Positions 1 to 6,445 of a DNA stretch of 64,000 bases are shown one piece after another (the first letter of the stretch is position 1; every line of letters starts with the position of its first letter). Origin of the DNA: Lachnospiraceae bacterium. GTDB lineage: Bacteria; Bacillota; Clostridia; Lachnospirales; Lachnospiraceae. The notes beneath the pieces were generated by a model. It worked only from the letters and a program-made list of their open reading frames with translations, was not told the origin of the DNA and did not search any database. Location of the stretch: positions 164,109-228,108 of the forward strand of contig JAAUZE010000008.1 in assembly GCA_014804755.1 (NCBI GenBank). The letters are read 5' to 3'. Both the position numbers and the translations under genes were made by a program.

Positions 1-675
1 GAGCCGCGAAACAAGGACAGGTTTATCGGTTCTATACGCTATCCTAAGCTGTCCTATTCGGAATTTATTTTGTCGCAGATAGGCTATATCCGCAAGAGAG
101 TATGGCTTTTCTCGGCGGCAGTGCTGTTGATCGTGATCAGCGCAGTGTATATGATTCCGCAAAACGAAATGTATCTCGTTTGGATCGTATCGACGCTGAT
201 CCCGTTTTTGGCATTGATGACGGCAATGGAAATCTCACGCTCCGATATTTTCGGAATGTCGGAAATCGAGGCAGGGTGCAGATATTCCCTGCCGCAGCTT
301 GTCGGCGCGCGAATGATCATTCTGGGCGTATGTAATTTCGCGGTCATATCAGCGATTGCGGTCATTCTTGGATTTTTCTCGTCGCTCGGCATGATGAGAG
401 CCGTTTTGTATATTTTAACTCCTTATATCACAGTCAACGGAATCGCCCTTGTTGTTTTGGATAAGGCCACGGGCCTGGAGTGTGTATACATCAACGTTGC
501 GGCAACACTCGGCGTTATCTTGACGGGCATATTTCTACTGGGCGGAATGCCTTTTGATGCGCGCTTTGTAAACATCTTATACACCGTGCTATGTGTAGGC
601 GGTGCGATCGTGATCGCGATTCAGGGCAGGAAAATAATGAATGGAGGGGATGTTTGTTATGGAATTAATCATTGA
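1..675 (+). CDS. Membrane subunit of an ABC-2 type exporter (5' end outside window)
   Basis: The reading frame is open from the first base of the window, so the true start lies upstream and only the C-terminal part is seen. The visible protein is strongly hydrophobic with about five or six predicted membrane spans (for example the stretches VWLFSAAVLLIVISAVYMI and MRAVLYILTPYITVNGIALV). I recognise no conserved motif beyond a polytopic membrane protein. It overlaps the following ABC ATPase by 17 bases, and a second permease follows, so it is most likely one transmembrane component of a three-gene exporter. An internal TTG at 70 is a possible but unneeded start. Substrate unknown. Confidence 0.6.
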   Translation, partial: EPRNKDRFIGSIRYPKLSYSEFILSQIGYIRKRVWLFSAAVLLIVISAVYMIPQNEMYLVWIVSTLIPFLALMTAMEISRSDIFGMSEIEAGCRYSLPQLVGARMIILGVCNFAVISAIAVILGFFSSLGMMRAVLYILTPYITVNGIALVVLDKATGLECVYINVAATLGVILTGIFLLGGMPFDARFVNILYTVLCVGGAIVIAIQGRKIMNGGDVCYGINH

Positions 676-1537
676 TCGCGTGACAAAAAATTACGGCAGC
701 AAAATTGCCTGTGACAGAATATCGACGACGCTTCACAACGGCGTATACGGACTTCTTGGCGCGAACGGAGCGGGAAAAACAACGTTAATGAGAATGTTGT
801 GCGGATTATCTAAGCCCGCATCGGGGAATATCTCATACAATGGGATCGACGTTTCACAGGGGGAATACCGCGATATTCTCGGATATCTCCCGCAAAATTT
901 CGGATACTATCCCGAATTTACCGCGCAGGATTTTATGATGTATCTTGCCGCGCTGAAGGGCATTCCCAAAAGCAGGGCGAAAGCAAAGACTGCCGAGCTT
1001 CTGGAGATGGTTTCGCTTAAAAACGAGGCTCGGAAAAAAATAAAAACATTTTCGGGCGGTATGAAGCAGCGGCTCGGTATCGCGCAGGCAATGCTGAACG
1101 ATCCGCAAATACTGATACTCGACGAGCCGACTGCGGGACTTGACCCCAAAGAACGAGTGAAATTCCGCAATATGATTTCCCGAATGGGCACGGACAGGAT
1201 CATACTTTTATCGACGCATATCGTGTCAGATATCGAGCATATCGCCAACACGATTCTCGTGATGAAAGGCGGTCAGCTTATTCACGAAGGATCGCTTGAT
1301 GAAATTATTTCGGTCATCAGCGGCAAGGTCTGGGAGTGTATTGTTTCCGCAAAAACCGCCGATGAGCTCAGCCTGAAATATCCGATCATTAATACAAGAA
1401 ATGAGAACGGCGGTGTATTTCTTCGCCTTGTCAGTGATGAAAAGCCCTGCGAGAATGCTGAAAATGCGCAGGCGACGTTGGAGGATCTGTATCTGTATTA
1501 TTTTAACGAGGAAACGACGGAGGGATACGCGATATGA
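659..1537 (+). CDS. ABC transporter ATP-binding protein (ABC-2 / NatA-DrrA class)
   Basis: This cytoplasmic ATPase would power the flanking membrane proteins. The visible motifs are Walker A GANGAGKTT, the signature FSGGMKQRLG, Walker B LILDEPTAGLD and the H-loop STHIVSD. About 292 residues is usual for the NatA/DrrA class of exporters and ABC-2 peptide or drug transporters. The ATG at 659 is chosen over in-frame ATGs at 641 and 650 because GGAGGGG ends about ten bases before it. The end overlaps the next gene in an ATGA arrangement, which indicates translational coupling. The substrate cannot be told from sequence. Confidence 0.9.
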   Translation: MELIIDRVTKNYGSKIACDRISTTLHNGVYGLLGANGAGKTTLMRMLCGLSKPASGNISYNGIDVSQGEYRDILGYLPQNFGYYPEFTAQDFMMYLAALKGIPKSRAKAKTAELLEMVSLKNEARKKIKTFSGGMKQRLGIAQAMLNDPQILILDEPTAGLDPKERVKFRNMISRMGTDRIILLSTHIVSDIEHIANTILVMKGGQLIHEGSLDEIISVISGKVWECIVSAKTADELSLKYPIINTRNENGGVFLRLVSDEKPCENAENAQATLEDLYLYYFNEETTEGYAI

Positions 1538-2757
1538 ATCTGTTTTTTGAACTGGTAAGATTTGAACTGAAGAAAATCCTGCGCAGAAAACGTACCGTGA
1601 TCGTGCTCGCGCTTGTAATGATTGTCGGGGCACTCAGCGTTTTCGGTGTTCTGATAGGAGCATCTTACTACACGGACGAAAACGGCGCTGAGGTCGCTAT
1701 TTCCAGATATGAGGAGGAAATGAGAGAGCGTCGGAACGGCGAGGCGCTTTCGGGCAGAATCCTGGACGCCGATTTGATCATGGAGGCGGTTGAGGCTTAT
1801 AGAAATGTACCGCTCGAAGGCGGATATTACACCGACACATCGGAATATCGGAATCATGCGATGAAATACAGTGAAATCTACGGTATTGTACGCATCACAT
1901 TTCATTTAAGCGGTGTCGAGGAATTTCAGAACCTGACCCGCGAGCAGGCGGAGCAGTTTGACGCTGTGCGCCGCAAAAATATGGAGCAGGAAATGATGAA
2001 CGGTGCGGGAAGTGAAAATGTGCGCAGATATCGTCAAAAGTGTCTAAACAACTCACCTGAAACCTTGACATATGAGTATTGGGGCGGATATTACAGATTT
2101 GTTGTAATCATGTTTACAACTGCGATCATGGCGGGGGCGGCGATAGCAGTAATGATCTCGGGAATTTTTTCTGATGAGTACGCAAGCGGCGCCGACAGTC
2201 TTATACTTTCATCAAAGCATGGCAAAGGGCTTGTGATCGGCGCAAAATTGTTCACTGCGTTTTTGCTCTCAGCGGCGCTGATTACTCTGTTATCGGTCAT
2301 AAGCCTGATCGAGTCGTTGATTGTCTGGGGCACGAACGGAGCAAACGGATCGTTGGAATTGGTGGTTGGTGTTTTTCCATACCCGATTACAATCGGGCAG
2401 GCCGCGCTGTTTTATTTTATATGTATGCTTGCGGGCTGCGTCATGTTTGCGGCGATCACCGCACTTTTTTCTTCAAAGCTGAAGCTGCCGTTCAACACCA
2501 TTGTGGTCATGATCGCGCTGCTGATCATTCCTTTATTTATCAGCGTTCCCCAAGGAGCGCCTGCCTGGGTATCCTGCCTGATCAATCTCCTGCCCATAGG
2601 GATGTTCACTTTCTGGCATGTGATGCTTGAATTTCAATATGAAATATTCGGACTGGTAATTCCTCCGTATATTTTCCTGCCGGTATTTGCACTGATCGTT
2701 ACCTGCATTTGCTCGTATTTTGCCTGCCGCGGTTTTAAGAGGCATCAAATAAACTGA
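1534..2757 (+). CDS. ABC-2 type transporter permease
   Basis: A 407-residue permease with one N-terminal membrane span (about residues 22-45), a soluble extracytoplasmic segment of about 140 residues rich in charged residues, and five further C-terminal spans. This is the usual layout of ABC-2 exporter permeases. The start overlaps the stop of the ATPase gene (ATGA), so the two are surely co-expressed. The operon ends here, followed by two weak hairpins at 2806-2838 that may serve as terminator. Substrate unknown; bacteriocin, lantibiotic or drug export are all possible. Confidence 0.8.
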   Translation: MNLFFELVRFELKKILRRKRTVIVLALVMIVGALSVFGVLIGASYYTDENGAEVAISRYEEEMRERRNGEALSGRILDADLIMEAVEAYRNVPLEGGYYTDTSEYRNHAMKYSEIYGIVRITFHLSGVEEFQNLTREQAEQFDAVRRKNMEQEMMNGAGSENVRRYRQKCLNNSPETLTYEYWGGYYRFVVIMFTTAIMAGAAIAVMISGIFSDEYASGADSLILSSKHGKGLVIGAKLFTAFLLSAALITLLSVISLIESLIVWGTNGANGSLELVVGVFPYPITIGQAALFYFICMLAGCVMFAAITALFSSKLKLPFNTIVVMIALLIIPLFISVPQGAPAWVSCLINLLPIGMFTFWHVMLEFQYEIFGLVIPPYIFLPVFALIVTCICSYFACRGFKRHQIN

Positions 2758-2764
2758 TCAACCT

Positions 2765-2782
2765 ATTTAAGAATTAGTTAAG
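2765..2782 (+). repeat. 18-bp direct repeat, copy A (ATTTAAGAATTAGTTAAG)
   Basis: The 18 bases ATTTAAGAATTAGTTAAG occur here and, identically, at 5394-5411. They contain TTAAG twice with 11-base periodicity, the layout typical of OmpR-family response regulator sites. The two copies bound an AT-rich accessory island, so they may instead mark an insertion boundary. Both copies are followed shortly by CGGGCA and, further on, AAACAGG, so the similarity reaches beyond the core. Confidence 0.7.
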
Positions 2783-2848
2783 GCGGGCATTCGTGAAAGT
2801 CCCGAAAACAGGGCATTTTCCTGTTTGGCTCAGGAGCCGCTTTTATGC

Positions 2849-2877
2849 TTGACGGTTCAGGGCATTTCGTCTATAAT
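2849..2877 (+). promoter_or_regulatory. Promoter of candidate antitoxin RNA
   Basis: TTGACG (2849-2854) and TATAAT (2872-2877) are separated by 17 bases, a near-consensus sigma-A promoter. No plausible open reading frame follows before the terminator at 2936-2980, so it should drive a short non-coding RNA. Its -10 box and downstream 23 bases are mirrored at the toxin promoter. Confidence 0.8.
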
Positions 2878-2883
2878 ATGCTT

Positions 2884-2980
2884 AACAAGAGAGCCGTTGG
2901 TCAGCGTACACCTGACCGCCGGAAAGTATCAGTGCAAAAAGCAGCGCCTTACTTTACCAGAGCAGGGGGCGCTACTTTTT
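2884..2980 (+). ncRNA. Candidate type I antitoxin RNA
   Basis: A transcript of about 95-100 nt is predicted from the strong promoter at 2849-2877 to the hairpin terminator at 2936-2980. It converges on the toxin mRNA from the opposite strand, and the two would be complementary over the shared terminator and the last toxin codons. Its 5' leader is nearly the same in sense as the toxin mRNA leader rather than complementary to it. The role is inferred from this layout and the toxin family; the 5' end is estimated from promoter spacing. Confidence 0.6.
2936..2980. terminator. Bidirectional terminator shared by toxin and antitoxin RNAs
   Basis: AAAAAGCAGCGCC (2936-2948) pairs with GGCGCTACTTTTT (2968-2980) with one mismatch. 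A-tract and T-tract lie on opposite sides, so it can terminate on both strands. The toxin stop codon (2972-2974) lies inside the stem. Confidence 0.85.
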
Positions 2981-3058
2981 GCGTTTAATGTAGATAACAA
3001 GAGTTATTACTGCGCAAAGCATAATTACAAATGTGAACAAGTCACTGTATGTAACCAT
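2972..3058 (-). CDS. Small hydrophobic holin-like toxin (type I toxin)
   Basis: A 28-residue peptide beginning MVTYSDLFTFVIML, with one membrane span (about residues 7-24) and a basic KRKK tail. This matches the short putative holin-like toxin (Hol-Tox) family of Firmicutes, whose peptides damage the membrane when overproduced and are held down by an antisense RNA. AAGGAGG lies nine bases before the ATG at 3058, which favours this start over a longer frame from 3172. The stop codon is embedded in the shared terminator. Convergent transcription with a small RNA and the mirrored promoter support a type I toxin-antitoxin assignment; toxicity itself is inferred. Confidence 0.75.
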   Translation of the reverse strand: MVTYSDLFTFVIMLCAVITLVIYIKRKK

Positions 3059-3125
3059 AAGCACCAGCCTCCTTTCTTTCGTCCGGCGGCTGACATAACG
3101 CCCCAACGGCTCCCCTGGTAAGCAT

Positions 3126-3153
3126 ATTATATTGTCATGGTGTAGTGGGCCAA
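3126..3153 (-). promoter_or_regulatory. Promoter of holin-like toxin mRNA
   Basis: On the minus strand TTGGCC (3153-3148) and TATAAT (3131-3126) are 16 bases apart. The -35 box is weaker than that of the antitoxin promoter (TTGACG), which would give more antitoxin than toxin RNA, as type I systems require. Confidence 0.65.
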
Positions 3154-3179
3154 TAATATAAAAATAGAACAAATGTTTG

Positions 3180-3208
3180 TTGACATATAAATTTATTTAG
3201 CGTATTAT
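3180..3208 (+). promoter_or_regulatory. Promoter of structured small RNA
   Basis: TTGACA (3180-3185) and TATTAT (3203-3208) with a 17-base spacer; an overlapping TATAAT at 3206 is an alternative at 20 bases. It points to the structured RNA at about 3217-3300, with no open reading frame in between. Confidence 0.75.
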
Positions 3209-3216
3209 AATAATAC

Positions 3217-3300
3217 AGAAGAAGAACGTCGCCGGATAACACGAGGGTGAAATCACCAGCATGCTTGACATGTGGTAGTCGTGCCGGGGGTTCTTTTTCT
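3217..3300 (+). ncRNA. Structured small RNA next to a DUF3800 gene
   Basis: The following pairings can be drawn by eye: AAGAAC (3222-3227) with GTTCTT (3290-3295); CCGG (3232-3235) with CCGG (3284-3287); CACGA (3240-3244) with TCGTG (3279-3283); and two enclosed hairpins, GGTG-AAAT-CACC (3246-3257) and GCATG-CTTGA-CATGT (3259-3273). This makes a long stem capped by a three-way junction. A T-rich tract (3291-3304) ends it. It has its own near-consensus promoter and runs convergently into the stop codon of the DUF3800 gene at 3303. Comparative genomics has described several DUF3800 RNA motifs near such genes, so this is probably one of them or a relative; I cannot tell which class. Confidence 0.75.
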
Positions 3301-3302
3301 TT

Positions 3303-4052
3303 TTATTTGCAAACCATATGATCTGTGAAATATTTATTGTCTGGCCTCATTTCATCAGAATAATATTTTATTCCATACTTGTCTATTGACCCGCTTCTCT
3401 GATAAAGGTATTTTCGTAATTTCATTGCATGACATGGTAATAAAAATCCATAGGTGTTAATTTCATGGTAGTAAAACATGGAAGTGGCACAAATATCTGC
3501 CAATTGAAGCATATCCCATGATTCAGCAGTTTTACTGTATATTCCGGAGAACTGATTAGAAATCTGGTTCTCAGAATAATTTAGAAGCTTGTCATTTATA
3601 TAGTCAATTAACTCGGCATCTCTGGACGTTCCACGACTTGATAATACAATCTCTCCTGTACGATCGGTATCACGAAGTAACCATGATACGCGTTCAATTA
3701 AATATCGACAAGCGTGGTTATAGAGAATGACACTTGGTTTTTCTGTGAATGTGCGTCTATCGGCTTTTAGTTTGTTTATATCCAGCTTTGAGGTATCCAA
3801 TATAATGTTTATGTATTCAAATTGACAATCACATATTTTGTTTATAACATATGCTCGCTGCTCAAAATTCCGAAGTTTCCGAAAATGAATATTATCGAGA
3901 TTTAGTTCTCTTTTGATAGATTTTAGGATACTTCTAATATATGGTTCGGATTCCTTGTTTATAATTACAGCGGTGAGAACAAACCATTGCGTTCCCCTGT
4001 TTATGCCTAAGTCACCAGCTTCATCAATATATACAGTACATTTGGTGGACAT
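3303..4052 (-). CDS. DUF3800 domain protein
   Basis: A 249-residue soluble protein with the N-terminal YIDEAGDLG motif (Asp10, Glu11, Asp14) and the C-terminal LQLADICA motif that define DUF3800, a family predicted to adopt an RNase H-like fold and often found in mobile or defence regions. The acidic N-terminal residues would be the metal-binding site. GGAGG lies six bases before the ATG at 4052. It is AT-rich compared with neighbouring genes and its stop codon abuts a structured small RNA transcribed towards it, an association known for this family. A nuclease acting on or controlled by that RNA is an inference. No transposase is adjacent. Confidence 0.85.
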   Translation of the reverse strand: MSTKCTVYIDEAGDLGINRGTQWFVLTAVIINKESEPYIRSILKSIKRELNLDNIHFRKLRNFEQRAYVINKICDCQFEYINIILDTSKLDINKLKADRRTFTEKPSVILYNHACRYLIERVSWLLRDTDRTGEIVLSSRGTSRDAELIDYINDKLLNYSENQISNQFSGIYSKTAESWDMLQLADICATSMFYYHEINTYGFLLPCHAMKLRKYLYQRSGSIDKYGIKYYSDEMRPDNKYFTDHMVCK

Positions 4053-4360
4053 GCAATGCCTCCTTTTGCAAGAATATTATGTGTATAAAGTGTTAAGAAA
4101 AACGTTTAAGCGATTAGGAAGAAAGGCCGTCAGTTGCCAAGCTGACATTTATAGAAATATTGGTTTCCGTATAAGTTGAGATTCCTGCTGCATTATTAGG
4201 TATCATAATCTCCGTCCTTTCTGCGCAGAATGATAATGCGCCAACAATAAAAAACATTGCAACGAATTTTCTGATAGCAGTGAAAACCCTTCTCTAAGGA
4301 AGTTTAGGACCTTCCTTCCTAACCGCATAAACCTTCAATATTGTGATAGCACTTATGAAT
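4053..4360. other. AT-rich intergenic region with one hairpin
   Basis: No credible gene. The minus strand must hold the promoter of the DUF3800 gene, but no clear consensus boxes are seen. AAGGAAG (4296-4302) pairs with CTTCCTT (4311-4317) and could terminate transcription from the phage-type HTH gene; it lacks a T tract. Confidence 0.4.
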
Positions 4361-4645
4361 CTACATTAAAATGAAATCTTTCACTTCTTTAGCTGTGATA
4401 TCACGTCCAAGAGCAATGCTCGCCGCCTGTACAGGGGTAAATTTCAGGTAATGGGAAAGCATTTGAATATCAATTAAGTCAAAGGTCTCAGGGTGGGTCT
4501 TTTTCTTCTTGAATGTTGATATGCTCATGCCGAGATGATCTGCCAGAAATTCATCAGTTATGACGTATCTTTCTTGATTTCCTGCTATGCATGCTCGGAC
4601 TATGAGGTTTCGTTCTTCTTGTGGTGATGGTTTTAACTTTGGCAT
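4361..4645 (-). CDS. Phage-type helix-turn-helix DNA-binding protein
   Basis: A 94-residue protein beginning MPKLKPSPQEERNLIVRACI. The segment DEFLADHLGMSISTFKKKK (about residues 31-49) reads as a helix-turn-helix, as in small Cro-like proteins of phages and integrative elements of Firmicutes. GGGAGA lies upstream of the ATG. It sits alone on the minus strand in the AT-rich island. Function is probably transcriptional control within a mobile element; the target is unknown. Confidence 0.7.
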   Translation of the reverse strand: MPKLKPSPQEERNLIVRACIAGNQERYVITDEFLADHLGMSISTFKKKKTHPETFDLIDIQMLSHYLKFTPVQAASIALGRDITAKEVKDFILM

Positions 4646-4799
4646 AATGGTTCTCCCTTGTATATTGCATGTTATTACTAACGGCAGTACGATGTTCTGG
4701 ACTTATTCACTCGCATTTTGTGCAAAGTTGCACTTTAATTCTTGAGTGGATACGGATGGGGACTAATCAGACCCCACTTTGCTCATTTTCGGGTAAAAA

Positions 4800-5159
4800 T
4801 CAAGGATGGGTCTGGGAATCTTCAAGTTCTTTTCTGTCTGCTTCGGCCTGTACTTGTTCTGTATATTTGGTATCATTTTGTGTGTAACGTGGTATTTCTG
4901 TTAATTCGTTTACTCTCTTTTCGGCTTCCTTTTGCCCAATATAGTTGAGTTTGTTAAAAGCTCTAATAATGTTCATTTTTATGCCATATGCTATCACATT
5001 TTTTACTAATAGTTCATTGCCTTCTTTTGTATCATTATCTACATAAAAAGGCAATTTTCCGTTTGGTTTTGATAGCGGGATGCCGATTGCATAAGCAATT
5101 TCTTTTCGTGATAAACCCATTTCGCTTCTATATTTTCGTATTTGTTCTCCAATAGACAT
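4800..5159 (-). pseudogene. Remnant of an XRE-family regulator with internal deletion
   Basis: The first 26 residues (GEQIRKYRSEMGLSRKEI) match the start of an XRE helix-turn-helix domain, and the C-terminal part (FNKLNYIGQKEAEKRVNELT) matches the tail often seen in Clostridia XRE regulators. The recognition helix and the end of the DNA-binding domain, normally following, are missing and replaced by unrelated sequence. No convincing ribosome binding site precedes the ATG. It therefore looks like a decayed regulator. A small functional protein cannot be excluded because the frame remains open for 119 codons. Confidence 0.55.
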
Positions 5160-5393
5160 GTAACCACATCAATAATAAGTTTATCACACGAGAGAAAGAA
5201 ATAAAAGCAAATGTTTATACTTATGCTTGTAAAATAAATAAGCTTATTTTGGTTATTATTTATAGAATGGCGGATAAAAGCACGAGAATTTTAGTAAGAT
5301 GCATGGCAAATGATGAATAACGTACTATCTATCCAGTAAATTCAAGGCGTTTGGAGAAATAAAAACATATTGGTCGGCGTAAAAAACATTAAC

Positions 5394-5411
5394 ATTTAAG
5401 AATTAGTTAAG
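5394..5411 (+). promoter_or_regulatory. 18-bp direct repeat, copy B; possible response-regulator site
   Basis: Identical to 2765-2782. TTAAG occurs twice at 11-base spacing, with a third TTAAG at 5430-5434. It lies about 45 bases upstream of a possible -10 box TACAAT (5455-5460) in front of the ABC exporter genes, a position suited to an activator. The rest of 5160-5517 is AT-rich without a gene. Confidence 0.5.
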
Positions 5412-5517
5412 AAACGGGCAGGAAACAGGTTAAGACTTTGGAAGAAAATGCTGTTACAATGAGATCAGGGTTAAGTAAGACAGGAGTCACGGGCTATTGA
5501 CAGCATGGAGGATTCGT

Positions 5518-6273
5518 ATGAGCAGCATTTTAACAGCAAAAGATTTATGCAAGACCTTTTCCAATGAGAGCGTACAGCAGCATGTATTAAAAAACTTAAA
5601 TCTTTCGGTGGAACAAGGAGATTTTACCGTCATCATGGGAAATTCCGGTTCGGGAAAAAGCACACTGCTTTACGCGCTTTCGGGAATGGACCGACCAACG
5701 CTTGGGAGCATTTCCTATCAGGGGGAGGAAATATCCCATCTCAGCAACGATGCTCTTGCCGTGTTCCGGCGCAGGCATTGCGGCTTTGTGTTCCAACAGA
5801 ATTATCTGAATGATACGATGAGCGTACTTGACAATATTATTGTGTGCGGGCTTTTGGTCGGGAAAAATCGTCACGCGGTCGCGGAGCGCGCAAAGGAGCT
5901 GTTAAAGCAGGTTGGCGTTGAAGAGCAGTCGTTTCGCAAATTTCCGACACAGCTTTCGGGAGGAGAGCAGCAGCGCGTTGCGGTTGTCCGCGGTATGATC
6001 AACGAGCCGGAGATCTTGTTTGCCGATGAGCCGACGGGCGCGCTCAATTCGCAGAATGCCGAGCATGTGCTGAATCTTTTTACGGAACTGCACCGTAAGG
6101 GACAGAGCATTGTGATGGTGACGCATGATATGAAGTCGGCGAGGCGCGGAAACCGCGTTCTTTACTTAAAGGACGGCGTGATCACGGGGGAACTGAAGCT
6201 CGGCGCATACGAGAGCGGGGACGAGAAGCGGCACGCCGCATTGCGCGGGTTTTTGCAGGAAATGGGGTGGTAG
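5518..6273 (+). CDS. ABC exporter ATP-binding protein (LolD/MacB-like class)
   Basis: A 251-residue ATPase with Walker A GNSGSGKST, Q-loop FVFQQNYL, signature LSGGEQQRVAV and Walker B ILFADEPTGALN. These are typical of the LolD/MacB/FtsE group that works with FtsX-type permeases. The frame extends to a TTG at 5497, but the ATG at 5518 is preceded by GGAGG at six bases and is preferred. The permease follows 172 bases downstream, separated by three hairpins. A possible response-regulator site lies upstream, so expression may answer to cell-envelope stress. No cognate two-component genes are in the window. Confidence 0.9.
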   Translation: MSSILTAKDLCKTFSNESVQQHVLKNLNLSVEQGDFTVIMGNSGSGKSTLLYALSGMDRPTLGSISYQGEEISHLSNDALAVFRRRHCGFVFQQNYLNDTMSVLDNIIVCGLLVGKNRHAVAERAKELLKQVGVEEQSFRKFPTQLSGGEQQRVAVVRGMINEPEILFADEPTGALNSQNAEHVLNLFTELHRKGQSIVMVTHDMKSARRGNRVLYLKDGVITGELKLGAYESGDEKRHAALRGFLQEMGW

Positions 6274-6445
6274 TGTGAGAAGAACTTCTAACGCTCATGC
6301 CAATGGGCATTTCGCGAAGAAGTTCTATGTCTCACACTGAAGAATACCCAAAATGCGGGTATTCTTCTCGTTATAAATTTGTGCTGACGCCCAAATTTGC
6401 AAAGCGAATTTGTTCGCTTTGGTGTTAGCAGCATGGAGGTGTTAT
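6272..6445 (+). repeat. Three consecutive stem-loops between exporter genes
   Basis: The first stem pairs 6272-6288 with 6319-6338 (AGTGTGAGA and AGAACTTC with their complements, three bases bulged). The second is a perfect 11-bp stem GAAGAATACCC (6339-6349) with GGGTATTCTTC (6357-6367). The third is AAGCGAA-tttg-TTCGCTT near 6403-6420, inside an outer pairing of GCTGACGCC with GGTGTTAGC. None has a T tract. They may tune the ATPase-to-permease expression ratio by mRNA stability. Confidence 0.65.

Larger units (their letters stand above)
2872..3131. repeat. 29-bp inverted repeat: mirrored promoter and leader of toxin and antitoxin
   Basis: Bases 2872-2900 and the reverse complement of 3103-3131 match at 26 of 29 positions by eye. 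The repeat covers the -10 box TATAAT, the transcription start region and the sequence GAGCCGTTGG. Similarity continues inward (GACCGCCGGA against CAGCCGCCGGA). Thus two converging RNAs begin with almost the same leader. Confidence 0.85.

Noticed and set aside
2825..3121. Plus-strand open frame of 98 codons through the toxin-antitoxin locus
   Set aside because: It lies across the antitoxin RNA, its terminator and the antisense of the toxin, has no ribosome binding site and no protein-like composition.
3217..3300. Type III toxin-antitoxin RNA or a tRNA
   Set aside because: There are no tandem repeats of the kind type III antitoxins have, and no cloverleaf or T-loop sequence. The DUF3800 association explains it better.
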